Source: Cyclobacteriaceae bacterium
GTDB taxonomy: Bacteria; Bacteroidota; Bacteroidia; Cytophagales; Cyclobacteriaceae
Direction: 5' to 3'
Assembly (NCBI GenBank): GCA_028281285.1
Contig: JANQKF010000033.1
Span: forward strand, 124,001 to 188,000
Length of the DNA stretch: 64,000 nucleotides
The position numbers and the translations under genes are program-made. Below the pieces are notes generated by a model. The model was given only the letters and a program-made list of their open reading frames with translations, searched no databases and had not been told where the DNA came from. Positions 7,964 to 16,782 of this stretch are shown here, piece by piece (positions within the stretch are counted from its first letter, which is position 1; each line of letters starts with the position of its first letter).

Positions 7964-10096
7964 TCAGGCGAAATTGACGGCTATTCCCATATTGCGCACA
8001 TGCTTGACGAATTCAGTGAACATTCCATTGAACACAGTCGGTAATGTAAGCAGGTGTAAAGAGGGGAGTATTTGTTTTTTCATTATGCCGACCAACAATC
8101 CTCGTACAGTTCCCGCAGTCAGACCTGTTGCTCCCCTTAAATCTATGGTTTGAAGTGCACTATATTCGTTTATTGCCGGTCCATGGTGAAGTGGAACCCC
8201 CAGGTAACCCCGAATTTTGTTAAGATCGGCATCTGTAAAGCCTTTCTGATAGCCGCCAATACCTGCAGGTTTGGGAGCAGTAGCCACTCCTGGTGCCCAA
8301 GGTGGTCTCCTGGCCTGAGTCGCTTTGTTATCCACCAAGAACTTTCCCGACCTGGTGGGAGGCCTTGAAATTTTCAATCGTTCATAGCCAGTGGCTTTGC
8401 CTCCTGCAGCGGTCCTACCATGACCCGCATCGTGCCATTCCTCCATTCGTTCTGCTCCATGGCTTCCTGGTTCTTCCATGTATCTGACATTATGTCCAAT
8501 CATGGCCATGGCCTCTAGGTTTCCACTACGCGTACCGAGATGCTTAAGTTCTGCAAAGTGCCTATCCAGATAATCATAGAGTTTGAACTGACCTGTTCTG
8601 GTGTTGCCTCCCCAGGCTTTGAGCTCTTTGGTCGGATTATTCCAAAACCCAGTTAGATTGTAGACATTCAAGCCGTAGGTTCCCGCAATGTTGTCGAATT
8701 TGTTCGCTTTATCGGGTGTAGCACTTGGGTCTCCCGCAATTATCACTGCAGTGTAATGTTCAGCAATAGCCAAAACGATTTGACGAATTCCTTGAAAACT
8801 GGTGTCATGCTCTAGATGAATATCTCCCTTTTTGCCACTGAAACGTGACCACAGTATGGCCACATTATGTCCTGCTGTAGGTATATTCTTGGTTCTTAGC
8901 CAGGCTGCAATCTCTCGATCTTTGCTAGCATTGACATTCCAATGTTGTCGAACCAAACCTTTTCTATGATCATTCCATTTTGAAGCGACCACCGTGGTGC
9001 CATGACCAACCCCTTTGCTTATATGGGTATTCACTTGAGCATTGGAAATTTGTGCTTGAGGAAGTCCAAACTCATTTACATAGGTGTCCTTGATGTTGTC
9101 TCTCATATCGACCGTAGCCTGAGGTGCCCGAATATCTCCGGTCTCGACAATTTTGATCCGATACGACTCAATCCCTGACTCGATATAAAACTGTTTAATT
9201 GATTCCGCCTTGTCGGTAGAGTCATGACCTGCTTGTCCTGCAGCCGGTCCCTTTGTTATGACTACGTCTAAGTGCGGATCTATAATTAGTGCAGCCGCAA
9301 TACCAAATTGGTCACCCGTGGCGTAACCTGGTTGTTTGATAGTATTTCGTTCTCGGTTCGAACCTGACCTCAGGTAGCTCAAGCCTCTTTCAAGCCCATG
9401 GCTTGCCAATTCTTTTGCTTTATCTGTCGCTTTTCCCCAATTGGGATAGTGGAAATTGTAGCCGCTTTCAGCCATGTGCTTCATTATACCCCATGGTTCG
9501 CCACCAGCACTATAATTATGAATGATACGCTTCATTTTCTTGTACTTCAGTTCGGTAAAGGGAGAGGCATCAGAATTTTGTATATGCAGTACACGCTGCA
9601 CTACGTCCACGGATGAAGTACGGAGAATCTTTAGTTGGACAGGTTGATTAGACTGAAAAGCTGAAGCCTTCGAACCCATCCGGTCGGCTTCTCTTTCAAG
9701 CGAAAGGTCATCGTTAATGGGGACTCCCGAAAATGACTTGTTGTTGGGTTTGACACGGTTTTGTTTTTGCTGGACCACATGCCAGGCTTCATGAGGCAGA
9801 TGCCTTTCTTCGCCTGGAGCTACATGTATATGATCCCCTTGAGTGTAAGCTTTTGCCTGAATAAGTGCGGGTTTTGCAGAATTATAGTGCACTTTGACAT
9901 TCTCCATGGAATAGCCGGAAATGGCTTCAACACCTGATTGAATATTTGGCGGAAGAGCATTTGCTTTTTTCTGAATTGTCGGACCTTTTTCGGGAGATTG
10001 ACTCAGTGAATCGGTGTTCAGATTCTCGGGATTGCTCGCTGACCGTATTTGGGCGTTGGGTTTATCTTGATGTTTGTCAGGAGCAGATTTGTGCAT
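7964..10096 (-). CDS. DUF4157 (eCIS-core domain) protein with large unknown C-terminus
   Basis: Residues 48-144 match the DUF4157/eCIS-core pattern closely: LPPNIQSGVEAISGYSMENV, VKVHYNSAKPA, then HLPHEAWHVVQQKQ with HEAWH at 102-106, then LEREADRMG. The HExxH with the following E/D pattern suggests a metal-protease-like processing domain. Such domains occur in cargo of extracellular contractile injection systems and other toxins. There is no signal peptide. The first 45 residues are polar and disordered-looking, as in cargo leaders. Residues 145-710 are unfamiliar. They contain alternating strands and helices (DVVITKGPAAGQAGHD, NVAILWSRFSG, YTAVIIAGDPSA) that could be a Rossmann-like enzyme, so a toxin or effector activity is possible but unproven. 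No sheath, tube, baseplate or immunity gene is recognisable in the window. Confidence 0.7.
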   Translation of the reverse strand: MHKSAPDKHQDKPNAQIRSASNPENLNTDSLSQSPEKGPTIQKKANALPPNIQSGVEAISGYSMENVKVHYNSAKPALIQAKAYTQGDHIHVAPGEERHLPHEAWHVVQQKQNRVKPNNKSFSGVPINDDLSLEREADRMGSKASAFQSNQPVQLKILRTSSVDVVQRVLHIQNSDASPFTELKYKKMKRIIHNYSAGGEPWGIMKHMAESGYNFHYPNWGKATDKAKELASHGLERGLSYLRSGSNRERNTIKQPGYATGDQFGIAAALIIDPHLDVVITKGPAAGQAGHDSTDKAESIKQFYIESGIESYRIKIVETGDIRAPQATVDMRDNIKDTYVNEFGLPQAQISNAQVNTHISKGVGHGTTVVASKWNDHRKGLVRQHWNVNASKDREIAAWLRTKNIPTAGHNVAILWSRFSGKKGDIHLEHDTSFQGIRQIVLAIAEHYTAVIIAGDPSATPDKANKFDNIAGTYGLNVYNLTGFWNNPTKELKAWGGNTRTGQFKLYDYLDRHFAELKHLGTRSGNLEAMAMIGHNVRYMEEPGSHGAERMEEWHDAGHGRTAAGGKATGYERLKISRPPTRSGKFLVDNKATQARRPPWAPGVATAPKPAGIGGYQKGFTDADLNKIRGYLGVPLHHGPAINEYSALQTIDLRGATGLTAGTVRGLLVGIMKKQILPSLHLLTLPTVFNGMFTEFVKHVRNMGIAVNFA

Positions 10097-10270
10097 CGAT
10101 AGACTTTCTAATCAGTTTTTATAATTTATAACTAATTTTAGAAAATCCTTAATTTATCTCATTAATTTTGATTGTTAATCTCCTTCGTTTTCACTTGAAG
10201 TTCCTTTATCATCTCTCAATACCCTGGCTAAGTGGTATCTAATTAATGGTTTCCTTATAGTTGGCAATTC

Positions 10271-10993
10271 TTAATCATGAGTTTTGGTTGATTCTGCCAC
10301 TAAACGATTTATTTCTTTCAACTCTTTCTCCGTAAGGTCTCTCCACTGTCCTACAGGCATATCCATAACCACGTTCATAATGCGAATTCGTTTAAGTTGA
10401 CGAACCCGATAATCGAGGTATTCGCACATTCTCCGAATTTGCCTGTTGAGGCCTTGAGTCAATACGATCCTGAATTTGAATTTGCTGAGTTGTTCCACCT
10501 CGCATTTACGGGTGATCGTGTCGAGAATTGGAATGCCGTTGCTCATCTTTTGAATGAACTCTCTTGTAATCGGCTTATTCACCGTCACGATATACTCTTT
10601 CTCATGGTTGTTTCTAGCTCTGAGAATTTTGTTGACGATGTCTCCGTCATTCGTGAGAAATATCAACCCTTCGCTGGGTTTGTCCAATCGGCCAATAGGG
10701 AAAATACGCTTTGGGTAATTGATAAAGTCGATGATGTTGTCCTTTTCCACTCGGGTATCGGTGGTGCATACAATACCAACAGGCTTGTTGAAAGCGATAT
10801 AGACAAAATCTTCACTCGGAATATTTATTGGTTTGCCATCGACTTCAACCTGATCACCTGATTGAACTTTTGTTCCCATTTCGGGTACTTTACCGTTGAT
10901 TGTGACCCGACCTTGCTCAATCAGCTTGTCGGCAGCTCTTCTTGAACAATAGCCTACTTCACTAAGAAATTTGTTGATTCGTGTTGGTTCCAA
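10271..10993 (-). CDS. rluF: 23S rRNA pseudouridine synthase RluF
   Basis: An S4 RNA-binding domain covers residues 5-55 ([20 protein letters not shown]), followed by the RsuA/RluB/E/F catalytic domain with the signature [18 protein letters not shown] and its catalytic Asp in GRLD. The stretch '[19 protein letters not shown]' and the ending '[16 protein letters not shown] ... RIMNV' match RluF, which converts U2604 of 23S rRNA, more closely than RluB or RsuA. The start codon is TTG; no in-frame ATG exists before residue 39, so TTG is needed to keep the S4 domain. Its start lies three bases after the stop of the PD40 protein gene, suggesting one transcript. Confidence 0.88.
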   Translation of the reverse strand: MEPTRINKFLSEVGYCSRRAADKLIEQGRVTINGKVPEMGTKVQSGDQVEVDGKPINIPSEDFVYIAFNKPVGIVCTTDTRVEKDNIIDFINYPKRIFPIGRLDKPSEGLIFLTNDGDIVNKILRARNNHEKEYIVTVNKPITREFIQKMSNGIPILDTITRKCEVEQLSKFKFRIVLTQGLNRQIRRMCEYLDYRVRQLKRIRIMNVVMDMPVGQWRDLTEKELKEINRLVAESTKTHD

Positions 10994-10996
10994 TGG

Positions 10997-11884
10997 CTAA
11001 CGAAGTTGCTCAATTATTTTAGCATCTACCCAATAGATGTCCTGGTTTGAGGTATACATGAAATATTTACCATCAGCCGTCACAAATGGGCAAAGCTCGT
11101 GTCCAGTGGTATTAATCACATCACCCATATTTTTTGATTTGGTCCAGGTTCCGTCTTCATTCTTGAAGCTGATGTACAGATCTCCCTGGCCCCGACCCTC
11201 TGGTTTTGGTCGGGCAGCAGCGAAAATCAGGTAACTTTCATCAGGAGCTACATAGACATCTGCTTCATACCATTTAGTATTGATGGCAGGCCCCAGTCGT
11301 ACTGGCTTTTGAAACTCCCCATTTACAAATTTGGAATAGTATATATCGTTGTCTCGCCAATTATCTTCAACAGCGTTGATGTTTGAGGAAAAATACATGG
11401 TACCGTCATTAGTGAAGGAGATGTAGTATTCGTTTCCAGTCGTGTTAATATTTGGGCCTGCATTGATAGGCTCCGACCAGCCCTGCTCTGTTTTTTCAGA
11501 ATACCAGATATCATGATCGGCTTTCGCTGTATCTCCTGAAAGTGCCTTTTTAGAAATATAAAAGAGCCGTTGCTCATCAGGAGTGAGGAAAGGGTCATTC
11601 ATCCCATATTTGGTATGCGATAAAATGGTGTCAGGTTTTGTCCATGCTCCATTCTCGAATTTCAAGTATCTGATTTCCGCGGGCCCGGCTGCTACTCCAT
11701 AGTAAAACTCGAGTCCATCCCTTGAGAATACGGATCCGAATTCATATTCATAGTCATTGGAGATGATACCAGGAGCGAATTTCTGAGGAGTCATTCCCGG
11801 AGGTTTCTGACCCAGATATTGATTGTTTTGGGCACTGATTGTAGTACTGCAAAGCAGTATAATCAATAAAGAAATGTATTTCAT
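10997..11884 (-). CDS. Secreted PD40/WD40-like beta-propeller protein
   Basis: The 295-residue product has a signal peptide (MKYISLLIILLCSTTISAQ) and repeated beta-propeller strands of the PD40 (TolB-like) type: FGSVFSRDGLEFYYG, NDPFLTPDEQRLFYIS, YYISFTNDGTMYFSSN, EADVYVAPDESYLIFAA and LCPFVTADGKYFMYTS. About five or six blades are visible. Such proteins are periplasmic or surface-exposed and usually mediate binding; no enzymatic residue is evident. It shares a three-base junction with rluF, which looks like chance operon sharing and not a functional link. Confidence 0.8.
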   Translation of the reverse strand: MKYISLLIILLCSTTISAQNNQYLGQKPPGMTPQKFAPGIISNDYEYEFGSVFSRDGLEFYYGVAAGPAEIRYLKFENGAWTKPDTILSHTKYGMNDPFLTPDEQRLFYISKKALSGDTAKADHDIWYSEKTEQGWSEPINAGPNINTTGNEYYISFTNDGTMYFSSNINAVEDNWRDNDIYYSKFVNGEFQKPVRLGPAINTKWYEADVYVAPDESYLIFAAARPKPEGRGQGDLYISFKNEDGTWTKSKNMGDVINTTGHELCPFVTADGKYFMYTSNQDIYWVDAKIIEQLR

Positions 11885-12028
11885 TTTGTCGACCTTTCGG
11901 GAAAGTTAATAAGAGATTTTTGCATTCTTCCGCTTAAAGAATATTTTGATGTAATCGGCTGGGCCAGAACGAGCTTACCAGATGAATTTGCTAGTTTACA
12001 GCTACAATCAACCAACCCAACCTTAACC

Positions 12029-12160
12029 ATGACAATTGAAGAAGTATTGAATCACCACCTCGAAGCCTTTGTAAAAGCCCATGTAAAAATGGGTACTGAT
12101 ACCTTTGTTGTCAAAGAAGGCAAGATTGGTGTTCAGACTTTTGCTATGTACATTGGGTAA
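12029..12160 (+). pseudogene. Remnant of an NTF2/SnoaL-like protein gene with internal deletion
   Basis: A short open frame reads MTIEEVLNHHLEAF at its start and DTFVVKEGKIGVQTFAMYIG at its end. These look like the first helix and the last two strands of small NTF2/SnoaL-like (ketosteroid isomerase fold) proteins, which normally run about 110-120 residues; here only 43 remain. The middle, including the pocket, is missing while the frame stays open, which is best explained by an in-frame deletion. It could still be expressed as a peptide. It lies in the 316-bp gap between the PD40 gene and the symporter gene; the rest of that gap (11885-12028 and 12161-12200) shows nothing else I can name. Confidence 0.5.
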
Positions 12161-12200
12161 GTCCTTTGCCGAACTATTTGTAATTTTTTAACCTCTTATC

Positions 12201-13067
12201 ATGGATCAAGCATCTACCGTAATACTGGCTGCCTCTCTTTTTATTATCATGCTTGGCATGGGGCTCTCCCTTGTTTTGGACGATTTTAAAAGAGTGATTA
12301 TCTACCCCAAGGCAGTAATTGTTGGACTCACCAATCAAATTATCCTTTTGCCTTTAATCGGCTTTGGAATTGCTTCTGCATTCAATGTGAGACCTGAAAT
12401 TGCCGTTGGTTTGATGATTCTGGCTGCATGTCCGGGAGGCCCCACTTCAAACCTGATTGCTCACCTGGCAAAAGGCAATACTGCTCTTTCTGTGACGCTA
12501 ACCGCCTTTAGTAGCTTTATTACCATTCTGACTATACCTTTTATAGTGAATATCGCTTTGGAGGAGTTTCTGGATCAAAGTCAGATGATCAAGCTGGACG
12601 TGGTGGAAACGATCACACAAGTCATGGTGATTATTATCATTCCGATTGTAATTGGTATGCTCATTCGAAAATACAAACGGGATTTTGCCTTGAAAATGGC
12701 CAAACCTGTCCGAATCGCCTCTGGGATAGTAATTATGTTGGTGATTGTTGGAATAACAATTAAGGAAAAAGACAATATTGGAGCCTACTTGCAAGAGGCC
12801 GGTATGGTGGCCATACTCTTAAATATTGCGACTATGCTTGTGGGTTTTTACACTGCCAAAATGTTTAATCTCAATGATAAATCCGCAATCTCCATTTCGA
12901 TCGAATCCGGTATTCAAAATGGTACGTTGGCCATTTCTATCGCTGTTGTCTTGTTGAACAACACTGAATTCGCCATTGCCCCAGCGGTATATGGTTTGTT
13001 AATGTTCTTTACGGGTGGAGCAGTGATTTATTGGGGTAATAAGAAATTCGCGAAATACAAAGGTTAA
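12201..13067 (+). CDS. Bile acid:sodium symporter (BASS) family transporter
   Basis: The 288-residue protein is almost wholly hydrophobic, with nine or ten membrane helices. It carries the conserved BASS crossover motif ACPGGPTSNLIAHLAKGN followed by ALSVTLTAFSS, and the second pseudo-repeat element (AISISIESGIQNGTLA). These form the two helix breaks that bind Na+ and substrate in ASBT-like structures. Bacterial members import bile acids, pantoate, keto acids or other organic anions with Na+; the substrate here is unknown. Its last four bases overlap the convergent serine hydrolase gene. Confidence 0.88.
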   Translation: MDQASTVILAASLFIIMLGMGLSLVLDDFKRVIIYPKAVIVGLTNQIILLPLIGFGIASAFNVRPEIAVGLMILAACPGGPTSNLIAHLAKGNTALSVTLTAFSSFITILTIPFIVNIALEEFLDQSQMIKLDVVETITQVMVIIIIPIVIGMLIRKYKRDFALKMAKPVRIASGIVIMLVIVGITIKEKDNIGAYLQEAGMVAILLNIATMLVGFYTAKMFNLNDKSAISISIESGIQNGTLAISIAVVLLNNTEFAIAPAVYGLLMFFTGGAVIYWGNKKFAKYKG

Positions 13068-14290
13068 TTATCCAGTGCTTGTAAAGCGAGTACCTTGAAC
13101 TTATCCATCATCTTAGCATGGCTAAAGGGTGCTGTATTGGTGAAAAGAACCCCTATAATCTTTTCTCTATAATCGATCCAAAAATAGGTGTTATAGGGTG
13201 CACCTGCCCAATATACTTCTCCAATTGAACCAACCGTTCCTGTATCGCCAAGACTTCGAATTACTCCAAGACCAAGGCCATAACCATCTCCAAACGCAGA
13301 CTTGTTCCCAATATGATCAGCCATCATAAGTTCAACAGTTTTTCTTCCGAGGAGACGTGCCCCGTTATGAGTGCCAAAGTTTAACAGCATTGCGCAGATC
13401 GTATGGAATTCTTCAATAGTTGTGATGATTCCTCCGTACGATGTACCCCATCTGCCTCCTCCTGACAAGGCGTTTGGAAGTTGATAATAAATAGATTCTT
13501 TCCTTGGTACATCAATTGTGAGCTGGTTATTCATATAGCGATAAAGTGTGGGGAGTTGCTTTGATTTACTTTTAGTGACAATAAAATCAGTATTGGAAAG
13601 ACCGAGTGGTTCAAAAATCCGCCCCCTAAAATAATCACGAAGCGACATTCCTGATACTTTCTCTATTAGGTAGCCCAATATGTCGTGTGAGTAACTATAC
13701 CTCCAATCGGAATTCGGTTGGAATGCCAGGGGTATTTCAGAAGCTTGTTTCACAAATTCCGGGAGACTTTTGTCCCATGTTCTGAAACCGGCCTGGGTAT
13801 AGAGTTTGTCTGTTATCGAGGAACCTCCACCATAGACCATTCCTGCGGTGTGCCGCATTAAGTCGCGAATGGTTAGTCGAGACTTCAGCGGTTCGGTGAT
13901 CATGGTGTCAGGGCTGACCAAGACCCTCAAGTTTTTGAATTCGGGAATGTAATCTTCAACCGGATCATTCAATAGAAACCGTCCGTCTTCGTATAGCTGT
14001 AAGACCGCGATGGAGGTAATGATTTTGGTCATTGATCCGATTGGTATAATCGCATCTTTTCTCATTGGGGACTGATCATTCAAGTCCATAAGGCCATGAA
14101 TCTCAAAGTGCCGAATTTGAGCATTATTTGAAATCAGTGTGACTGCTCCGGCCAGCTTTTTGTCCTGAATCAATTGGTCAAAATAAGTGTCAATCTTTTT
14201 GAGCCTTTCTTCGGAGAAAGTTGGCTTTTGAGCGAATGAATGACTAACACAGAAAAAACAGAATGGGAGGAGAGCAATAAATCGGGACAT
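13064..14290 (-). CDS. Secreted serine hydrolase, class C beta-lactamase fold
   Basis: A signal peptide (LLPFCFFCVSHSFAQ) precedes a 390-residue class C beta-lactamase/DD-peptidase-like domain. The SxxK motif is SMTK at residues 86-89 (IPIGSMTKI). The tyrosine motif is YSYSH near residue 198, in 'DWRYSYSHDILGYLIE'. The third motif (HxG or KTG) is less clear near the C-terminus (YWAGAPYNTYFW). Related proteins are esterases, D-aminopeptidases or penicillin-binding proteins of AmpH type; true beta-lactamase activity should not be assumed. It acts in the periplasm or outside and overlaps the end of the convergent BASS gene by four bases. Confidence 0.85.
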   Translation of the reverse strand: MSRFIALLPFCFFCVSHSFAQKPTFSEERLKKIDTYFDQLIQDKKLAGAVTLISNNAQIRHFEIHGLMDLNDQSPMRKDAIIPIGSMTKIITSIAVLQLYEDGRFLLNDPVEDYIPEFKNLRVLVSPDTMITEPLKSRLTIRDLMRHTAGMVYGGGSSITDKLYTQAGFRTWDKSLPEFVKQASEIPLAFQPNSDWRYSYSHDILGYLIEKVSGMSLRDYFRGRIFEPLGLSNTDFIVTKSKSKQLPTLYRYMNNQLTIDVPRKESIYYQLPNALSGGGRWGTSYGGIITTIEEFHTICAMLLNFGTHNGARLLGRKTVELMMADHIGNKSAFGDGYGLGLGVIRSLGDTGTVGSIGEVYWAGAPYNTYFWIDYREKIIGVLFTNTAPFSHAKMMDKFKVLALQALDN

Positions 14291-14409
14291 CGTGAATAAT
14301 ATTGTTTTCCTGATTTTCGGAATTGAAATACTCCTTTCCAGCCAATGGTAAATTCAATCTGATTCAATTGTATTCATCTTGCCAGGAGGTGCAATCGAGT
14401 TTGGTTGCA

Positions 14410-15099
14410 TCAATTATCCAATATCCTATTGATCATTTTCTGGGCTAACTCTGCCATGATTTTGTAGCCTTTTTTGGTAGGATGAACACCATCTTCAGCC
14501 AGGTCTTTTGGAAGTCCATTCCGGTCGTCCTTGGTAGCAGTATGATAGTCTAAAAAGAAGTAATTTTTAGAGACCGCGTAATCATGGATCATTTTATTCA
14601 ACGTAACAATCTTACTGGCAGGGTTTAGCCCTGTATGCCAGGGATAATCAAAAACGGGTAAGACTGAGCATAAGATTACTTCGATATTGTTTGAAGCCGC
14701 TAATTCAGCCATCGATTTGATATTGTTCATGATTTCATCAAGGGTCATCGGCCCAGTGTTGCCGGCTATATCATTAGTCCCGACCAAAATCACCACCAGC
14801 TTTGGTTCTAAATTGATGACGTCTTGTCGGAATCTCAATAACATCTGAGGAGTGGTTTGGCCACTGATACCCCGATTGATGTAGGGCTTCCCCTCAAAGA
14901 ACTCCGGCAGCATTGAGCTCCAGCCTTCTGTTATCGAGTTTCCCATAAAAACGACCCGCTTTTCCCCAGCTTTGGGTTTGCTTAATTGGTCGTTTTCCGC
15001 TTTAAAGCGATTTAGGTTGGGCCAGTCCTGTGCTGTAATAAGGTTCATTGAAATGGAAGCAAACAAGAAAATACAAATAAACCGTCTGGAGGAAACCAT
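14410..15099 (-). CDS. Secreted SGNH/GDSL-family hydrolase
   Basis: The ATG at 15099 follows an in-frame TTG and opens a signal peptide ending near ITAQ. All four blocks of the SGNH fold are visible: GNSITEGW (catalytic Ser near residue 55), GISGQTT (Gly block), LVGTNDIAGN (Asn block) and EDGVHPTKKGY (Asp/His block). The product is thus a lipase/esterase-fold hydrolase exported to the periplasm. Close relatives in this phylum act on acetylated or acylated carbohydrates, such as acetylxylan esterase or platelet-activating-factor acetylhydrolase-like GDSL enzymes; the substrate here is unknown. It stands alone. Confidence 0.88.
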   Translation of the reverse strand: MVSSRRFICIFLFASISMNLITAQDWPNLNRFKAENDQLSKPKAGEKRVVFMGNSITEGWSSMLPEFFEGKPYINRGISGQTTPQMLLRFRQDVINLEPKLVVILVGTNDIAGNTGPMTLDEIMNNIKSMAELAASNNIEVILCSVLPVFDYPWHTGLNPASKIVTLNKMIHDYAVSKNYFFLDYHTATKDDRNGLPKDLAEDGVHPTKKGYKIMAELAQKMINRILDN

Positions 15100-15216
15100 C
15101 AACTAATTTAAGCATTCCGGGCTAAGTCAATTCAGTAATTAGGTATAGTAATTTTTTTTCGAAGCCTCTACGTGTAGGAAGAACATGGCCCGTCATAGGA
15201 GTAAATAACACTCAAA

Positions 15217-15867
15217 ATGAAACGACATAATTTACTCTTACTTTGCCTGGGTCTACTTGTACTGGCTTCTTGTTCAGATAATGGAATCTTTGGGGAAGGA
15301 CCAATTATCTCAGAAACCAGGGAAGTCAATTCTTTTCATTCTATCCGATCGGAAATAGGAGCAGACATCTATTTGACTCAGGAGAGCCCGCAATCGCTAA
15401 GAATTGAGGCCAACGAGAACTTACTCGCAATTATCGATACCCGAGTGGTGAATGGACAGCTTATTATTGACACGGATCGGAGTTTCAGATCAACAAGTCG
15501 CATCCAAGTACACATTTCAGCAGAAGATTTCAGAAGAATTACACTTACAGGGTCTGGAAGTCTTGAGAGCATGAACTGTATGGAGTTGACGGAACTTGAT
15601 TTGACGATCACCGGGTCAGCCGATGTACAATTCTGTGGTTCGGTAAATGAACTCTCGACAACTATTACCGGATCTGGTAACATTGATGCCTATGGATTGG
15701 AAGCCAACGAAGTGGAGGCTACGATTACGGGCTCAGGTGATATCAAAATAACCGCATTAGAATCATTAGATGTACGGATTTCGGGTTCGGGAAGCGTACG
15801 TTACAAAGGGAATCCGGTTGTAACTTCAGATATCAGCGGATCAGGTCGGATAAGGGATGCAAATTAA
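15217..15867 (+). CDS. GIN-domain (DUF2807) lipoprotein
   Basis: The N-terminus is a lipoprotein signal with lipobox LASC. The mature protein begins 'ETREVNSFHSIRSEIGADIY' and then repeats a short strand pattern around ITGSG/ISGSG six or seven times (GSGSLES, GSADVQF, GSGNIDA, GSGDIKI, GSGSVRYK, GSGRI). This is the hallmark of the right-handed beta-helix 'head GIN' domain. The 216-residue length is normal. Such lipoproteins sit on the outer membrane of Bacteroidota and probably bind surface or polymeric ligands; no enzymatic site is evident. A hairpin covers its last codons. Confidence 0.9.
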   Translation: MKRHNLLLLCLGLLVLASCSDNGIFGEGPIISETREVNSFHSIRSEIGADIYLTQESPQSLRIEANENLLAIIDTRVVNGQLIIDTDRSFRSTSRIQVHISAEDFRRITLTGSGSLESMNCMELTELDLTITGSADVQFCGSVNELSTTITGSGNIDAYGLEANEVEATITGSGDIKITALESLDVRISGSGSVRYKGNPVVTSDISGSGRIRDAN

Positions 15868-15877
15868 GGCATCCCTT
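15852..15877. terminator. Hairpin covering the ends of two convergent genes
   Basis: AAGGGATGC (15852-15860) pairs perfectly with GCATCCCTT (15869-15877) across an 8-nt loop that contains the stop codon of the GIN gene. It ends at the first base of the stop codon of the opposing gene. There is no T-tract, so it may be a Rho-assisted or bidirectional stop rather than a classical terminator. Confidence 0.5.
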
Positions 15878-16680
15878 CATCGATCGATAGGATCCATATT
15901 TATTCCAAGGCCATCGAAGAATAAAATTCGATTGGGAATTGCCTTCTCAATGGCTTCCAAGACCTCGTTTGATATACGTTCCTGTCTGAATCGATAAGCA
16001 ATATAAAATGGGAAGCTCTCAGCGAGGTCTTCTCGTTCAGGAAAGTCATGCGCATAACGGGAAATAAAGGTCGGATCGGAGTCTTGCGCACTGTTCCATG
16101 AAGATTCATGTCTGTAAAGGTTGTCAAAAGCCACATGAGCCGCTTCATGAACCATGACTTCTTCGATACTTTCGTTGACGATATGGTTTTCTCCTGATCC
16201 TTTGTAGATGAGAATTTCCTGATTCCAGGCGAATAAGCCATATTCCCCCGCATGAATGTTTATGAAATTTACATAACCTAGGGCGCCAAGGGGTACTCTT
16301 CCAAGTATTCTGGCATATTTTTCTGCCTGCTCTTCCGCCACAATCTGATCTGAGAACTCAGGATTGACACGAATTTCAATAATGAGTCCGTTTTGAAAAA
16401 TGGCGTCAAACAAGTATGGATTCATATTAGTGGCCCTGCCAAATCTTACATCCAAGATACTCTTCGATTCCTGGCCTTTATATCTAAGTCCAATAAATGT
16501 GGTAGGGTCTTGAGGATTGATGATGTCGTTTAGTTGTTTAGTGTTTGAATTTGAAAAAGGAGGTACGATAGGGAGCTCGTTTTGAGGGACCGGGGTGTCA
16601 TTCTGCTTTGAATCACATGAGGATGACTCCATAAGGAGAAATAACAGGAAAAATAGTACGAGGCATTTTATTGGCTTCAT
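15877..16680 (-). CDS. Lipoprotein with HExxH zinc-binding motif, function unknown
   Basis: The 267-residue protein has a lipoprotein signal ending in SSSC (Cys22). Near its C-terminus it carries MVHEAAHVAFD with HEAAH at residues 178-182, and 35-39 residues later EREDLAES (Glu217/221). This is the spacing expected of a gluzincin-type zinc site with a downstream Glu ligand. I cannot place it in a named peptidase family. It is not similar in sequence to the other HExxH lipoprotein in the window (the one in the DUF2975 unit), though the layout is alike. It stands alone, convergent with the GIN gene. Confidence 0.55.
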   Translation of the reverse strand: MKPIKCLVLFFLLFLLMESSSCDSKQNDTPVPQNELPIVPPFSNSNTKQLNDIINPQDPTTFIGLRYKGQESKSILDVRFGRATNMNPYLFDAIFQNGLIIEIRVNPEFSDQIVAEEQAEKYARILGRVPLGALGYVNFINIHAGEYGLFAWNQEILIYKGSGENHIVNESIEEVMVHEAAHVAFDNLYRHESSWNSAQDSDPTFISRYAHDFPEREDLAESFPFYIAYRFRQERISNEVLEAIEKAIPNRILFFDGLGINMDPIDR

Positions 16681-16782
16681 CGTTCATAGTTTAGAACAAC
16701 CAAACAACCTCTAAAGCCTTACTAATGACCTTACCCATTTACATTAGTATAGAAAGGTGATTTAAATGATTAAATTTCCATC

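Noticed and set aside
8400-9664. Glycosyltransferase (GT-B) assignment for the C-terminal region of the DUF4157 protein
   Set aside because: Only a loose alternation of strands and helices supports it; no nucleotide-sugar motif can be pointed to, so it is left as unknown.
9946-10131. Antisense open frames within the DUF4157 gene and other large genes (also 10397-10861, 29163-29606, 38141-38635)
   Set aside because: They lie fully inside well-supported genes, have no recognisable motif or promoter, and look like frame shadows.
13064-14290. Antibiotic-resistance beta-lactamase
   Set aside because: SxxK and Tyr motifs are shared with esterases and peptidases, and the third motif is unclear, so resistance should not be claimed.
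15560-15860. DNA repeat array at the GSG-rich region of the GIN-domain gene
   Set aside because: The periodicity is of protein strands in a beta-helix, with varied codons. It is not a DNA repeat or CRISPR.
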